Positions 19,923-29,005 are shown, counted from the first letter of the stretch. The stretch is 64,000 bases of DNA from Lachancea thermotolerans CBS 6340 (GCF_000142805.1 NC_013084.1:682001-746000), one strand, 5' to 3'. Numbers and translations are program-made. Notes: a model not told the origin generated them from the sequence alone.

Positions 19923-21266
19923 ATGGACGAGTCTTACGACGTTATTGTACTGGGAACCGGGCTCACTGAGTGCATCTTATCAGGCCTGCTGTCGGTGGAC
20001 GGAAAGAAGGTTCTACACATCGACAAACAGGATCACTACGGCGGTGAGAGTGCCTCCGTGGCACTGTCGCAACTGTACCAGAAGTTCAAGCAGAACCCCA
20101 TCCCCAAAGACCAAATGGAGGCCAAGTTCGGGCGCGACAGAGACTGGAGTGTGGATTTGATCCCAAAGTTCTTGATGGCGGACGGCGGACTGACTAAGAT
20201 TCTGGTCCACACAGACGTCACGCGCTACATTGACTTCAAGCAGGTCGCGGGTTCGTACGTTTACAACAAGGGCAAGATCTACAAGGTGCCATCCAACGAG
20301 ATGGAGGCCATTTCGTCTCCTCTAATGGGAATTTTCGAAAAGCGGAGGATGAAACGGTTTATGGAGTGGATAAGTGAGTACCAGGAAGACGATGTCAAGA
20401 CGCATCAGGGACTGGACCTCGACAAGAACACCATGGACGAAGTGTACTACAAATTCGGCCTCGGCACGTCCACAAAGGACTTCATTGGCCACTCCATGGC
20501 TCTTTGGACCAACGACGACTATCTGCAGGAGCCCGCTAGACCCACTTTCGAGAGAATCCTGCTGTACGTCCAGAGTGTAGCGCGCTACGGCAAGTCGCCC
20601 TACTTGTATCCGCTTTATGGGCTTGGTGAGCTGCCCCAGGGCTTCGCGCGTTTGTCTGCCATTTACGGTGGCACCTACATGTTGAACACTCCTGTGGAAA
20701 AGGTTCTTTACGACGATGACGGGAAGTTTCAAGGTGTTGTCACTAAGGAGGGTACTGCGAAGGCGCCGCTAGTGATCGCCGACCCAACCTACTTCCCAGA
20801 AAAGTGCAAATCCACCGGCCAGAAAGTCATCAGAGCTATCTGCATTTTGAACCACCCTGTTCCCAACACGAGTAATGCTGACTCACTGCAGATCATCATC
20901 CCACAGTCCCAGGTGGGAAGGAAGAACGACATATACGTCGCTGTGATGTCCGACTCTCACAACGTGGCCTCCAAGGGTTTCTACTTGGCCATTGTTTCCA
21001 CAATTATCGAAACCGACACGCCTCATGTCGAGCTAGAACCAGCCTTTAAGCTTCTGGGCCCCATCGAAGAAAGATTCATGGGTATCGCTGAGATCTTTGA
21101 GCCAAAGGAAAGCGGTTCTACCGACAACGTATTCTTGTCAAGGTCATATGATTCGTCCTCGCACTTCGAGTCGATGACCGACGACGTGAAAGACATCTAC
21201 TTCAGAGTCACTGGCCATCCGTTAGTTTTGAAGAAGAGACCTCAGGAGGAGGAAGAGGAGGAATAA
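19923..21266 (+). CDS. GDI1: GDI1, Rab GDP-dissociation inhibitor
   Basis: 447 aa. Extracts prenylated GDP-bound Rab (Ypt) proteins from membranes and recycles them, and so is needed throughout secretion. The N-terminal YDVIVLGTGLTECILSGLLSVDGKKVLHIDK is the family's FAD-fold-like start. The segments NDDYLQEPARPTFERILLYVQSVARYGKSPYLYPLYGLGELPQGFARLSAIYGGTYML and RAICILNHPV are sequence-conserved regions of GDI/REP proteins. Its length and strong codon bias agree with an abundant protein. The C-terminus ends in an acidic run. It corresponds to S. cerevisiae YER136W. Confidence 0.97.
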   Translation: MDESYDVIVLGTGLTECILSGLLSVDGKKVLHIDKQDHYGGESASVALSQLYQKFKQNPIPKDQMEAKFGRDRDWSVDLIPKFLMADGGLTKILVHTDVTRYIDFKQVAGSYVYNKGKIYKVPSNEMEAISSPLMGIFEKRRMKRFMEWISEYQEDDVKTHQGLDLDKNTMDEVYYKFGLGTSTKDFIGHSMALWTNDDYLQEPARPTFERILLYVQSVARYGKSPYLYPLYGLGELPQGFARLSAIYGGTYMLNTPVEKVLYDDDGKFQGVVTKEGTAKAPLVIADPTYFPEKCKSTGQKVIRAICILNHPVPNTSNADSLQIIIPQSQVGRKNDIYVAVMSDSHNVASKGFYLAIVSTIIETDTPHVELEPAFKLLGPIEERFMGIAEIFEPKESGSTDNVFLSRSYDSSSHFESMTDDVKDIYFRVTGHPLVLKKRPQEEEEEE

Positions 21267-21422
21267 GGTGCCACTCTTGTTCCGCTGCCTCGCATCCATA
21301 GTTTTTAAGTACTCATCGCCCTTTTTATAACTTACATTTTTCGTCGAAAAAAATACCAAGGCCAATTTGCCAGTTAGCACACAAACTTCCGACCCAAAAC
21401 ACGCATCACTGCACCCGTCAAG

Positions 21423-21786
21423 ATGCTGTTCTTCTCCTTTTTCAAGACTCTGGTGGACCAGGAGGTCACTGTGGAGGTATGTGTGTTGTATTGCGCATCT
21501 GCGCTGCCGTTTGTGCTTACTTGGAGATAGCCTACTAACAGTTTATTCACAGCTAAAGAATGACATAGAGCTGAAAGGAACCCTGAAGTCGGTAGATCAG
21601 TTCCTCAACCTCAAGCTTGACAATATATCGTGCTCGAACGAGAGCAAGTACCCCCACCTGTCGTCGGTAAGAAACATTTTCATCAGAGGGTCGACAGTAA
21701 GGTACGTGTATCTCAACAAGAACATGGTCGACACCAACCTGCTGCAGGACGCCGCTAGAAGGGAGGCGATGAGCGCCAGAAAGTAA
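21423..21786 (+). CDS. LSM2: LSM2, Sm-like protein of the Lsm1-7 and Lsm2-8 rings, two exons
   Basis: 95 aa after splicing: exon 1 is 21423-21476 (MLFFSFFKTLVDQEVTVE) and exon 2 is 21553-21786 (LKNDIELKGTLKSVDQFLN onward). The Sm1 motif and the Sm2 motif (RNIFIRGSTVRYVYL) are both present. The length equals the S. cerevisiae protein, whose gene also has an intron near the 5' end. Lsm2 is shared by the nuclear Lsm2-8 ring, which binds U6 snRNA, and the cytoplasmic Lsm1-7 decay ring. It begins the block collinear with S. cerevisiae YBL026-YBL015. Confidence 0.97.
21477..21552 (+). other. LSM2 intron, 76 nt
   Basis: Canonical signals: GTATGT donor at 21477, TACTAAC branch site at 21533-21539, CAG acceptor ending at 21552. 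Splicing joins GAG to CTA and gives the conserved TVELKNDIELKGTL segment. The branch-to-acceptor distance is only about 15 nt. Confidence 0.95.
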
Positions 21787-21864
21787 GCGTGTTGAGTTTT
21801 GGCACGAAGAGCATATACCGCCGTATGTAGGTTTGTACAGTATAAAGCCGAACATTGTCTGAGA

Positions 21865-22317
21865 TCACAGCCCGCCGCTTTCACCCAGGAGCCTCTTCTC
21901 GCAGCGCGCTCTTGTGTGGCCGGCCTCGTGGCAGTAGGAACAAGGGATCTTGTTCTTCTTTTTCTTGGCGTGTTTGGGCGCGGCAGGCGTGGCGCCGGGG
22001 GCCGCGGCTGGCGCGGGATTCGGGTTTCCGACCAGTGGAAGAAGAACGTAGTTTCTGCCGTTGCGCTCGACAAACCCAAGTCCTTGCTCCAGCTCCCGGT
22101 CTAGCTGTGCTGCGTCCAGCAGCGGAGCGCGCGGCGCTGGCTCTTTCTGCGCCTGACGCGCGAGCACGAGCGCGTCAAATTGTTGCTTGAGCAGCTCGAG
22201 CTGCCGCAGCCGTTCGGGCTTTCTTTTGTGGTCTTGCACGCGTTTCGCCAGGATTGACCTAGCAAGCGCATCCATGGCGCGCGAAACCTGCTCGGGGTCC
22301 TGCGCCTGTGAGCCCAT
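21865..22317 (-). CDS. Small basic zinc-knuckle (CCHC) protein, not recognised
   Basis: 150 aa. The N-terminal half is charged and helical (about residues 1-65, rich in Gln, Leu, Arg and Lys, possibly coiled coil). A Pro/Ala-rich linker follows near residues 100-113, then a lysine-rich stretch, and a single zinc knuckle near the C-terminus: CSYCHEAGHTRARC, spacing C-x2-C-x4-H-x4-C. Such knuckles usually bind single-stranded RNA or mediate protein contacts. I cannot match it to a named S. cerevisiae protein, and it interrupts the LSM2-RRN10 order seen there. It converges with LSM2 (78 bases apart). The coding sequence is GC-rich. Coding status is likely because the knuckle is intact; function is unknown. 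Confidence 0.75.
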   Translation of the reverse strand: MGSQAQDPEQVSRAMDALARSILAKRVQDHKRKPERLRQLELLKQQFDALVLARQAQKEPAPRAPLLDAAQLDRELEQGLGFVERNGRNYVLLPLVGNPNPAPAAAPGATPAAPKHAKKKKNKIPCSYCHEAGHTRARCEKRLLGESGGL

Positions 22318-22874
22318 CGGAGACGTCGCAGTAAAGAAGCCAGTGTATAGCTAAAACCTGGTTCTGGGTAACTCGAAGGCAGTCTTCAGGAAGAATATCG
22401 CACGCCAACGTCTGTTAGCTGGTACCAAACAGCGACTTTATCTAGCAAAGAAGCCCCTGCGTAAAACCTTCTCGTTCCACCGGAATACCCTGCGTGCTCT
22501 TCGCCCAGTGCCTAGCACTGCGCCAGAGCTGTGTCAAACCACCCACGTGATCGACACATGACCAGGTTGTTCCCGTGATCAGGCATCCTTAACTATATGT
22601 CTCGTAACCCCTTTTCCGATGCTCTTTTCGAATTTCCGCTGCACAAACGCAGCTACTCATACCAGCGCAATTCAAACCGTGCGTACGTGCCTTTTCTCTT
22701 CTTCTTCATATCCCACCGCCAGTGCTATAGAGGTTCTTGTACCGCCTCTATAACTCACTGTCATGGTAGGCGGTGGAACCGTGTTTCAATAGATTTCTGA
22801 CCTGGGTTCGATCCCTACGGTCGGACGTGTTCGCTTTAAGCTTGATCTACGGGTTAGGTTGCGGCACGCTCAGC
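22318..22874. other. Intergenic stretch with nested inverted repeats and a B-box-like string
   Basis: No ORF looks real. Perfect 8-base arms CCACCGCC (22713-22720) and GGCGGTGG (22769-22776) enclose a second perfect 8-base stem, TATAGAGG (22726-22733) with CCTCTATA (22745-22752). Just downstream GGTTCGATCCC (22805-22815) fits the Pol III B-box consensus and sits in its own hairpin. No tRNA acceptor stem can be formed. See findings. Confidence 0.5.
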
Positions 22875-23087
22875 TTAATCATCAACGAGTTTCAGACGTG
22901 CCCTGGTAATTAATCGATCCTTGCGGGCAGCTCGGGGCGAGGTGTGAGAAGTCCATCTCGTTCCCGGTGTGGCAATGGCAGGCGAGGGTGTCTTCGGACT
23001 AACCCGCCTCTCGCGCTCATATCGCTGAAGGGGAGTTTTATCCAGCACAGCAAGAGCGACCCGTGACGGAGGCGACTGGGATGACAC
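22875..23087 (-). CDS. Small S/TP-rich hypothetical protein, 70 aa
   Basis: A 70-codon ATG-to-TAA frame with non-random composition: about six Ser/Thr-Pro pairs (for example SPKTPSP and ATPGTRW), many Arg and Lys, and the C-terminus LITRARLKLVDD. The S/TP density beside basic residues suggests a substrate of cyclin-dependent or other proline-directed kinases. That is inference; I do not recognise the family. It lies in a 1.3 kb interval between the zinc-knuckle gene and RRN10, with room for its own promoter. It could instead be an accidental frame inside a structured RNA. Confidence 0.4.
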   Translation of the reverse strand: MSSQSPPSRVALAVLDKTPLQRYERERRVSPKTPSPAIATPGTRWTSHTSPRAARKDRLITRARLKLVDD

Positions 23088-23604
23088 AGTCCTCGGCGAA
23101 GTGTTTCGGCACTTCAGAATGATGGGCTTATGGTTGAATCGTTATATCGTAAAGATGCGAAACACTGGAACTTCGCCAATATTTTTGTCTCGACCTCCTA
23201 TGATAGGAGAGATAGCGACTAATTATATTTAAAGGACTTGAGTCAAGATGATGCGCTCCAACACGCTGCAGAAGGCATGTGTTAGTCTTGATTTTCAAAT
23301 TTTAATGACTGAACCGCCGGTGGGAACGCGGACAATCGCGTGTCAGCAGGGATGAAACTTATATTGTTTGTCATTTTAGAGCAACGTCACAGATGAAGGT
23401 TTGTCGTAGCTGGCCAGAGCGCTGGACGTGTAAATTTGATACGCAATGGAGCTTCTACTCGCGAAGGGTAAAGTGGTCACGTGGTTCAGAGCAACGGTCA
23501 TCTGACGTTGGACTCGTCACCACCTACGAAACACTCGAGCTAGTATTAATGCGTAGAGCTCCTCCTTGGGAAGCCCCCATCCGCGGACTACAACACACAC
23601 TGCA
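23088..23604. other. Interval upstream of RRN10
   Basis: 517 bases between the small minus-strand ORF and RRN10. It should hold the RRN10 promoter. GTCACGTG near 23477 is an E-box. Nothing else is called. Confidence 0.35.
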
Positions 23605-24018
23605 ATGGACAGATCGGTGTATGAGGCGTGCAGCGACCTCGTGGAGCAGTTCGGACACAAGGTCAGTGCAGACGAGATACTGGCGCAGAAGGTCAGCAAC
23701 TTGGTTCCCATCCCGTTCAAGTCGCGCGAAGATCTCGAATTAGCCGCGCTGGGTGACAAAAAAGAGGGCATCTACTCCGGGGAACTCGCACCGCGGATCG
23801 ACCTCAAGGTGCTGCACTACTACGCGACGCAGCTCATAGTGCAGAAGTACCCGCATCTGATCAACTGCTTCGACGAGACCGCGCTTCTGACACTCGGCCT
23901 GCTAGTGGAGAAGTGGGTCGAGGACTATTTACGAGCGCAAAGCGACGAGTTGCGCACGAACCCGGCAAGGCTCATCGCCAAGAAGACCGATTACCGCAAA
24001 TCGCCGTCCGACATCTGA
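23605..24018 (+). CDS. RRN10: RRN10, RNA polymerase I upstream activation factor subunit
   Basis: 137 aa from the ATG at 23605 (MDRSVYEACSDLVEQFGHKVSADEILAQK). This start aligns with S. cerevisiae Rrn10 (MDRNVYEACS...), so the frame's earlier ATG at 23566, which would add 13 residues, is not used here. The conserved core [39 protein letters not shown] covers about residues 68-106. Rrn10 belongs to UAF with Rrn5, Rrn9, Uaf30 and histones, which binds the rDNA promoter upstream element. It is followed by NCL1 in the same direction, as in S. cerevisiae. Confidence 0.95.
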   Translation: MDRSVYEACSDLVEQFGHKVSADEILAQKVSNLVPIPFKSREDLELAALGDKKEGIYSGELAPRIDLKVLHYYATQLIVQKYPHLINCFDETALLTLGLLVEKWVEDYLRAQSDELRTNPARLIAKKTDYRKSPSDI

Positions 24019-24133
24019 GTGCGGCTTACAGCGCGGGCGCGCCGCTACGGTACACGCCACGTGACAAACACGTGAAATTCACGCTTTCGGCGATGCCTAT
24101 TGTACTGCAGTCCTGGCAGCGAGCGTGCTCCAC

Positions 24134-24193
24134 GAAAATTTTTCCAGGTTCGCTAGCATAAAAAAGATTACACTCGCGGCGCCCGCTCATCGC
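24134..24193 (+). promoter_or_regulatory. RRPE and PAC motifs upstream of NCL1
   Basis: GAAAATTTTT at 24134-24143 fits the RRPE element (Stb3). CTCATCGC at 24186-24193 is the reverse complement of the PAC core GCGATGAG (Dot6/Tod6). The pair lies 68-127 bases before the NCL1 ATG. This spacing and order is the usual ribosome-biogenesis regulon arrangement in yeasts. Confidence 0.65.
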
Positions 24194-24260
24194 ATCGCCC
24201 TGCATCCCGTCCGATTGGAAACTTTCTACAAGCCGTGCTAAACCCCCGACACCCGCGATC

Positions 24261-26327
24261 ATGGCCAGAAGGAGAAACTTTAAGAAGGGCAATAGAAAGA
24301 CCTTCGGCGCCAGAGACGACTCCAACGCTCAGAAAAACTGGACTGAGCTGGAGAAGGAGAATCCCAAGTGGGAGAAATACTACAAGGACCTGGGCGTGAT
24401 CCCAGAGAACGAGTGGGACGACTTCAAGAAGACATGTCAGGCCCAGCTGCCCCTCACGTTCAGAATCACCGGCTCCAGAAAGCACGCCCATGAGGTGCTG
24501 GCTCTTTTCGAGGAGAAGCACTTGCCCGGCCTCACCAACGTCGAGTTCGAGGGTGAGCAGATTCAGCCTCCTAAGCGTCTGCCATGGTACCCCGAGAACC
24601 TTGCGTGGCAGCTTGATGTCTCCAAGCAGGTGATCAGGAAGAACGAGCAGTTTTCCAAGGTCCAGAGGTTCCTGGTCGTGGAGAACGCGGTCGGCAACAT
24701 CTCCAGACAGGAGGCCGTCTCCATGATTCCCCCCATTGTCTTGGAGGTGGAGTCTCACCACTCCGTCTTGGACATGTGCGCTGCGCCAGGATCTAAGACC
24801 GCGCAAATGATCGAGGCTCTGCACTCCAGCGAAGACGAGCCCACCGGGTTCGTTGTCGCCAATGACGCCGATGCCAGAAGATCTCATATGTTGGTCCATC
24901 AGTTGAAGAGACTCAACAGTGCCAACTTGGTGGTTGTTAACCACGACGCTCAGTTCTTCCCTCGTGTCAAGACCGACAAAGAGACTAATCAATTTTTGAA
25001 GTTTGACAGAATCCTTTGTGACGTGCCTTGCTCCGGTGACGGTACTATGCGTAAAAACGTGAATGTCTGGAAGGACTGGGGCACAGCTTCTGGCTTGGGG
25101 CTTCACACTGTGCAGTTGAACATTTTGAAGAGAGGCCTCAACCTTCTGAAGAAGGGCGGCAGACTCGTGTACTCCACATGTTCCATGAACCCAATTGAAA
25201 ACGAGGCTGTTGTTGCTGCTGCCTTGAGACAGTGGGGTGACAAAATAAAATTGGTTGACTGTAGCGACAAACTTCCAGGCCTTGTTAGAAGCAAAGGTAT
25301 TAGCAACTGGCCTGTTATCGATAAGGCTTTTGAAAAAAAGGAGAAGGGAGACGAAGGTACCACTGAAAGCTGGTTTCCTCCAAGCGCTGAAGAAGCGGCA
25401 GACTTCCACCTAGATCGCTGTATCAGGGTTTACCCACATCAACAGAATACTGGTGGGTTCTTTATCACGGTCATTGAAAAAGTGGGATCAGATTCTGTTG
25501 AAACCGCCAAGAGAGCTACCACTGAAGAAGTTGCTGATGAAGCTGCTGTTGACAAGAAGCAAAAGACCGAAGATGGTGCTTCGGCCGCCCCATCTGCTCC
25601 AGTCAAAAAGGAAAAGCTGCCTCGTGATGCCAACGAGGAGCCTTTCGTCTTCCTGGATCCCAAACACCCAGAGCTGGAAAAGTGCTGGTCTTTTTACGGT
25701 ATTGATGAAAAGTTTGATAAATCCACCTGCCTGGTGAGGAATGCTGCCGGTGAGCCAACTCGTGTCATTTACTACACCAGCTCATCGTTGAAGAACATCA
25801 TTGAGGCTAACGAAGACAGACTGAAACTAGTTTACTCTGGTGTTAAGCTTTTCGTTGCTCAGAGATCGGACATTGAATGCTCGTGGAGAATACAGAACGA
25901 GGCACTCCAGATCATGAAGCACCACATGAACCGCAACAGAGTTGTTGAAGCGAACGTTGAGTGCTTTAAGATGCTTCTAATCGAATCGTTCCCTAGGTTT
26001 GAAGACATGGAGAAGAGCCATATCGATGACAATTTCGTTGAAAAAATGAAGGAATTGTCTGCTGGATGCGCCTTTATCCACGTTGACAGAGGGGAAGATA
26101 AAGAAAGCATGTTCTTGCCAGTCTGGAACGGAACTAAGTGCGTTAACTTGATGGTTTGTAAAGAAAGCACTCAAGAACTACTTCACCGTCTATTCGGTAT
26201 TGAGGTTACCTCCAAGAAGCCCGCGGCCGAACCTAAAAAGGAAGAAGGTGATGCTTCTGTCGAGCAAGAAGGCAAGTCTGAAGAAATCGCCGGCGATGAC
26301 GCTGAAAAGTCCGCCGATACTGCCTGA
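24261..26327 (+). CDS. NCL1: NCL1/TRM4, tRNA cytosine-5 methyltransferase
   Basis: 688 aa, NSUN2/RsmB superfamily. Makes m5C at positions 34, 40, 48 and 49 of several tRNAs in the nucleus. Visible motifs: AdoMet-binding MCAAPGSKTAQMIEAL, the Pro-Cys motif VPCSGDGTMRKN (Cys257, expected for product release) and YSTCSMNP (Cys307, expected nucleophile). The N-terminus is basic (MARRRNFKKGNRKTFGAR), consistent with nuclear import. The C-terminus is acidic with Lys/Glu repeats. It lies between RRN10 and MCM2, as YBL024W does. RRPE and PAC motifs upstream suggest growth-linked control. Confidence 0.97.
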   Translation: MARRRNFKKGNRKTFGARDDSNAQKNWTELEKENPKWEKYYKDLGVIPENEWDDFKKTCQAQLPLTFRITGSRKHAHEVLALFEEKHLPGLTNVEFEGEQIQPPKRLPWYPENLAWQLDVSKQVIRKNEQFSKVQRFLVVENAVGNISRQEAVSMIPPIVLEVESHHSVLDMCAAPGSKTAQMIEALHSSEDEPTGFVVANDADARRSHMLVHQLKRLNSANLVVVNHDAQFFPRVKTDKETNQFLKFDRILCDVPCSGDGTMRKNVNVWKDWGTASGLGLHTVQLNILKRGLNLLKKGGRLVYSTCSMNPIENEAVVAAALRQWGDKIKLVDCSDKLPGLVRSKGISNWPVIDKAFEKKEKGDEGTTESWFPPSAEEAADFHLDRCIRVYPHQQNTGGFFITVIEKVGSDSVETAKRATTEEVADEAAVDKKQKTEDGASAAPSAPVKKEKLPRDANEEPFVFLDPKHPELEKCWSFYGIDEKFDKSTCLVRNAAGEPTRVIYYTSSSLKNIIEANEDRLKLVYSGVKLFVAQRSDIECSWRIQNEALQIMKHHMNRNRVVEANVECFKMLLIESFPRFEDMEKSHIDDNFVEKMKELSAGCAFIHVDRGEDKESMFLPVWNGTKCVNLMVCKESTQELLHRLFGIEVTSKKPAAEPKKEEGDASVEQEGKSEEIAGDDAEKSADTA

Positions 26328-26434
26328 ACGGAATTAAATGCTAGCAACCTGTATAATAGAAACGCCTGAAGAATCATCTGGGTGAATAATTGTTACATTA
26401 AAATTACATTGTACAATAAACTCTGCGGTAGCCC

Positions 26435-29005
26435 TTAGTTTTGCCCTAAAGTATAGATAGAGAACGACCTCTGTAACTGCCTGCGAACACTAATTTTTTG
26501 CGCTCCAACGAAACTGTCCACGATGACCTTAATGGCTCTGTCAAGATCCCAAGATGATACGAACTCGGAAAGCCTCATTTTTGCGAAAGACTCTGCAATT
26601 CTCAAAATGGACTCCAAGTGACGGACAGTAATCGGGAACGACCCTGTAGTGATACTTTCACGTCTCAAGTCTGCATATACTCTGCTCACTTTATCCATAT
26701 CCATTTGATGCAATTTGGGATATATCTTAGTACGCGCATACTGGATATATTTCATCAGAGTATCTTGAGGTATTGGAGAAATTTCTTCTTCTCTTTCTCT
26801 ATCTCTTTGTAGACGCCGTTGCCTCGAAGACATGGGCTCTTCATCTACGGCAGCGTCTGCGTCATTTGCATCTTCATCAGCAGAACCGTTTCCGCCTACT
26901 TTATCATGCAAAGGATGAGACCTCAAATGTGAGTCCACTACGAAGCGCGCAAGCCTTTCATCTTTCACCTCGTCAACCAGGTCTCTCACAACGCACAATA
27001 TATCAAAACGAGATAAAATGGGCTCTGTTAGGTCAACATTCTGTGCCAAGGGCAGAGCCGAGTTGTAGCGACCTCCGTTTGGGTTAGCAGCAGCGATAAT
27101 TGAGCATCTTGCCTGCAAAGATGTCACTATACCAGCTTTCGAAATTGAAATGTTTTGCTGTTCCATAGCTTCGTGAATGGAGGTACGATCTTGATCGTTC
27201 ATCTTATCAAATTCATCAATCAAGCAAACACCTTTGTCAGCTAATACAAGTGCACCTCCCTCTAATGTCCATTCTCTGGTAATTGGGTCCTTCCTTACAG
27301 ATGCCGTAAGACCAACAGCAGATGCACCTTGACCTGTCGCAAATACTGCACGATGAGCAGTTTTCTCCACGTACTTCAAGATCTGGGATTTTGCAGTTCC
27401 GGGATCACCAAGTAGTAACACATTGATGTCACCACGAATCGAATGCTTTCCGTTGACATTTTTGGGAACACCACCAAACAGCGCACAAGCGACTGCTGTT
27501 TTAATGTCTTTGTGCCCGTAAATAGAGGGAGCAATAGAGGATATGACTTTGTCAATTATACCGCGATCCCTAGATATTTTCCTGAATTCTCTTTCCTCTT
27601 CTTCGGTCCAACCAAAAACGTCTAGACCCTCTTCGTCTTCTCCACTTCTTCGCCCCCCTTCTCTCCTTCTAATGGAATTTGCCTCTATTATGGTAGCAAA
27701 GACAGGAAATCCATTCCTGGCATTCAAGTTCCCATCATAGTTGTTTTTGTAAACGCCTGTAACTTCGATTTCTTCTCCGGGCTTTGCGATGTCCACTAAA
27801 TCCCAAAGCAAAATAACTTCCCTGTGCCGAGGAAGCCTTCCAGCCGGAACAGTTCCTGGCGCTTCTTGTAGTGTTAGACGTTGATAATTTCTGTATAGAG
27901 TTTTTTCAGCATTTGTTCTGAAGGGACCCTTAGACCTGCAATTCGTACAAAAGGAAATCTTTATTTCTTCATTTGAATCTTGGAAGTAAGGACCCAAGAC
28001 TGCACCGCATTTGAGACAGTTGAACTTGACATACTTTAGCTGAGGGAACACACCTGTTCTCCGCGTGACAACCCCTGTTACGCGAACTAAAGAGTTAAGG
28101 TTCGATTCTCTTAATTCGCGTAAATTGAGAACAGTGGGGAAGTCTGATATTCTAACGTGGATTTCCGAATGAATTCTGGCATAATCCGGATAGTGGAGTT
28201 GGGTGGCGTCCATTGCCACAACGTCGAAGATTTTGAGCATCTCTTCAGGACATTTCGCAAGAAAAAGAGCAAGAATAGCTTTGGACTCGGCGAGATGTCT
28301 ATAGTTGACCTCCAAAGATTCAGAGTTTAGTTCACCCAATGTTCTGATTCTGGCACCGTAGACTGATCTTCCCCACTCATCAGTGTATTCAAGTAAAAAG
28401 GATTTCAGCTCTCGGGCAATTGTACACGCGACGTTGGGCTGGGTTATCCACTCAGTGTAACTTGAAGCTTTAACATCACTTAGGGACTCAAGTGTTAACT
28501 CTTCAGCCAGTGGGTCCATATCAATATCAGACAACAAGTCATCGTCATCCTCGTATTGTCGCCTCCTGCGCCGACGTTGCACTGGGAGACCCATTTCATC
28601 CACATGGGCTTTGTCAAGATCTTCGTCGTCATCCATATACGCTTCGCTGCGTAGCAGTCTGTCTCTTTCGTTCAGTTGGGAGTCAATTCGACGCCTTTCT
28701 GCCAAACTCAATTCCCGCTGATTGCGGTCATCAACGCCCGTAGTCTCGTAGGTATCGCGCAATGCATCAGACCCATAGTCACGGTACATATCGTCCCCCA
28801 TGAGATCAACTTCGTCGAGTCCCTCCTCCATGTCATCTAAATCCTCAACTTGATCTGGCACTTCTCCGTCTGGGTTTTCGAAATCTATTTCTTCCGGTGA
28901 GCCCAAAGGAGAGGACCTTTCTATCGAAGGTCCTTGTGGCGAGGATGGAGGCACGACTCGCTCGTCGCCACTATCATCGTCTTCTCTGCCCCTTCTGCGG
29001 TCCAT
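26435..29005 (-). CDS. MCM2: MCM2, subunit of the replicative MCM2-7 helicase
   Basis: 856 aa. The N-terminal 150 or so residues are acidic with SP sites, the histone-binding and kinase-target tail. A zinc finger follows (CLKCGAVLGPYFQDSNEEIKISFCTNC). The AAA+ core has Walker A GDPGTAKSQ with Lys539, Walker B CLIDEFDKM and the arginine finger LSRFDIL. The length is near the S. cerevisiae 868. Mcm2-7 is loaded at origins and unwinds DNA. It converges with NCL1. A perfect GTCACGTGAC palindrome lies 86 bases upstream of the ATG. In S. cerevisiae the next gene is PIM1; here two extra genes intervene. Confidence 0.98.
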   Translation of the reverse strand: MDRRRGREDDDSGDERVVPPSSPQGPSIERSSPLGSPEEIDFENPDGEVPDQVEDLDDMEEGLDEVDLMGDDMYRDYGSDALRDTYETTGVDDRNQRELSLAERRRIDSQLNERDRLLRSEAYMDDDEDLDKAHVDEMGLPVQRRRRRRQYEDDDDLLSDIDMDPLAEELTLESLSDVKASSYTEWITQPNVACTIARELKSFLLEYTDEWGRSVYGARIRTLGELNSESLEVNYRHLAESKAILALFLAKCPEEMLKIFDVVAMDATQLHYPDYARIHSEIHVRISDFPTVLNLRELRESNLNSLVRVTGVVTRRTGVFPQLKYVKFNCLKCGAVLGPYFQDSNEEIKISFCTNCRSKGPFRTNAEKTLYRNYQRLTLQEAPGTVPAGRLPRHREVILLWDLVDIAKPGEEIEVTGVYKNNYDGNLNARNGFPVFATIIEANSIRRREGGRRSGEDEEGLDVFGWTEEEEREFRKISRDRGIIDKVISSIAPSIYGHKDIKTAVACALFGGVPKNVNGKHSIRGDINVLLLGDPGTAKSQILKYVEKTAHRAVFATGQGASAVGLTASVRKDPITREWTLEGGALVLADKGVCLIDEFDKMNDQDRTSIHEAMEQQNISISKAGIVTSLQARCSIIAAANPNGGRYNSALPLAQNVDLTEPILSRFDILCVVRDLVDEVKDERLARFVVDSHLRSHPLHDKVGGNGSADEDANDADAAVDEEPMSSRQRRLQRDREREEEISPIPQDTLMKYIQYARTKIYPKLHQMDMDKVSRVYADLRRESITTGSFPITVRHLESILRIAESFAKMRLSEFVSSWDLDRAIKVIVDSFVGAQKISVRRQLQRSFSIYTLGQN

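Noticed and set aside
22805-22828. tRNA gene ending near 22828 based on the B-box match
   Set aside because: No sequence pairing with the would-be acceptor arm GGTCGGA exists at tRNA distance, the T stem is imperfect, and no T-run terminator follows.
24168-25409. 413-codon minus-strand ORF opposite NCL1
   Set aside because: Complementary to a clearly coding, conserved gene; composition follows from NCL1 codon bias.
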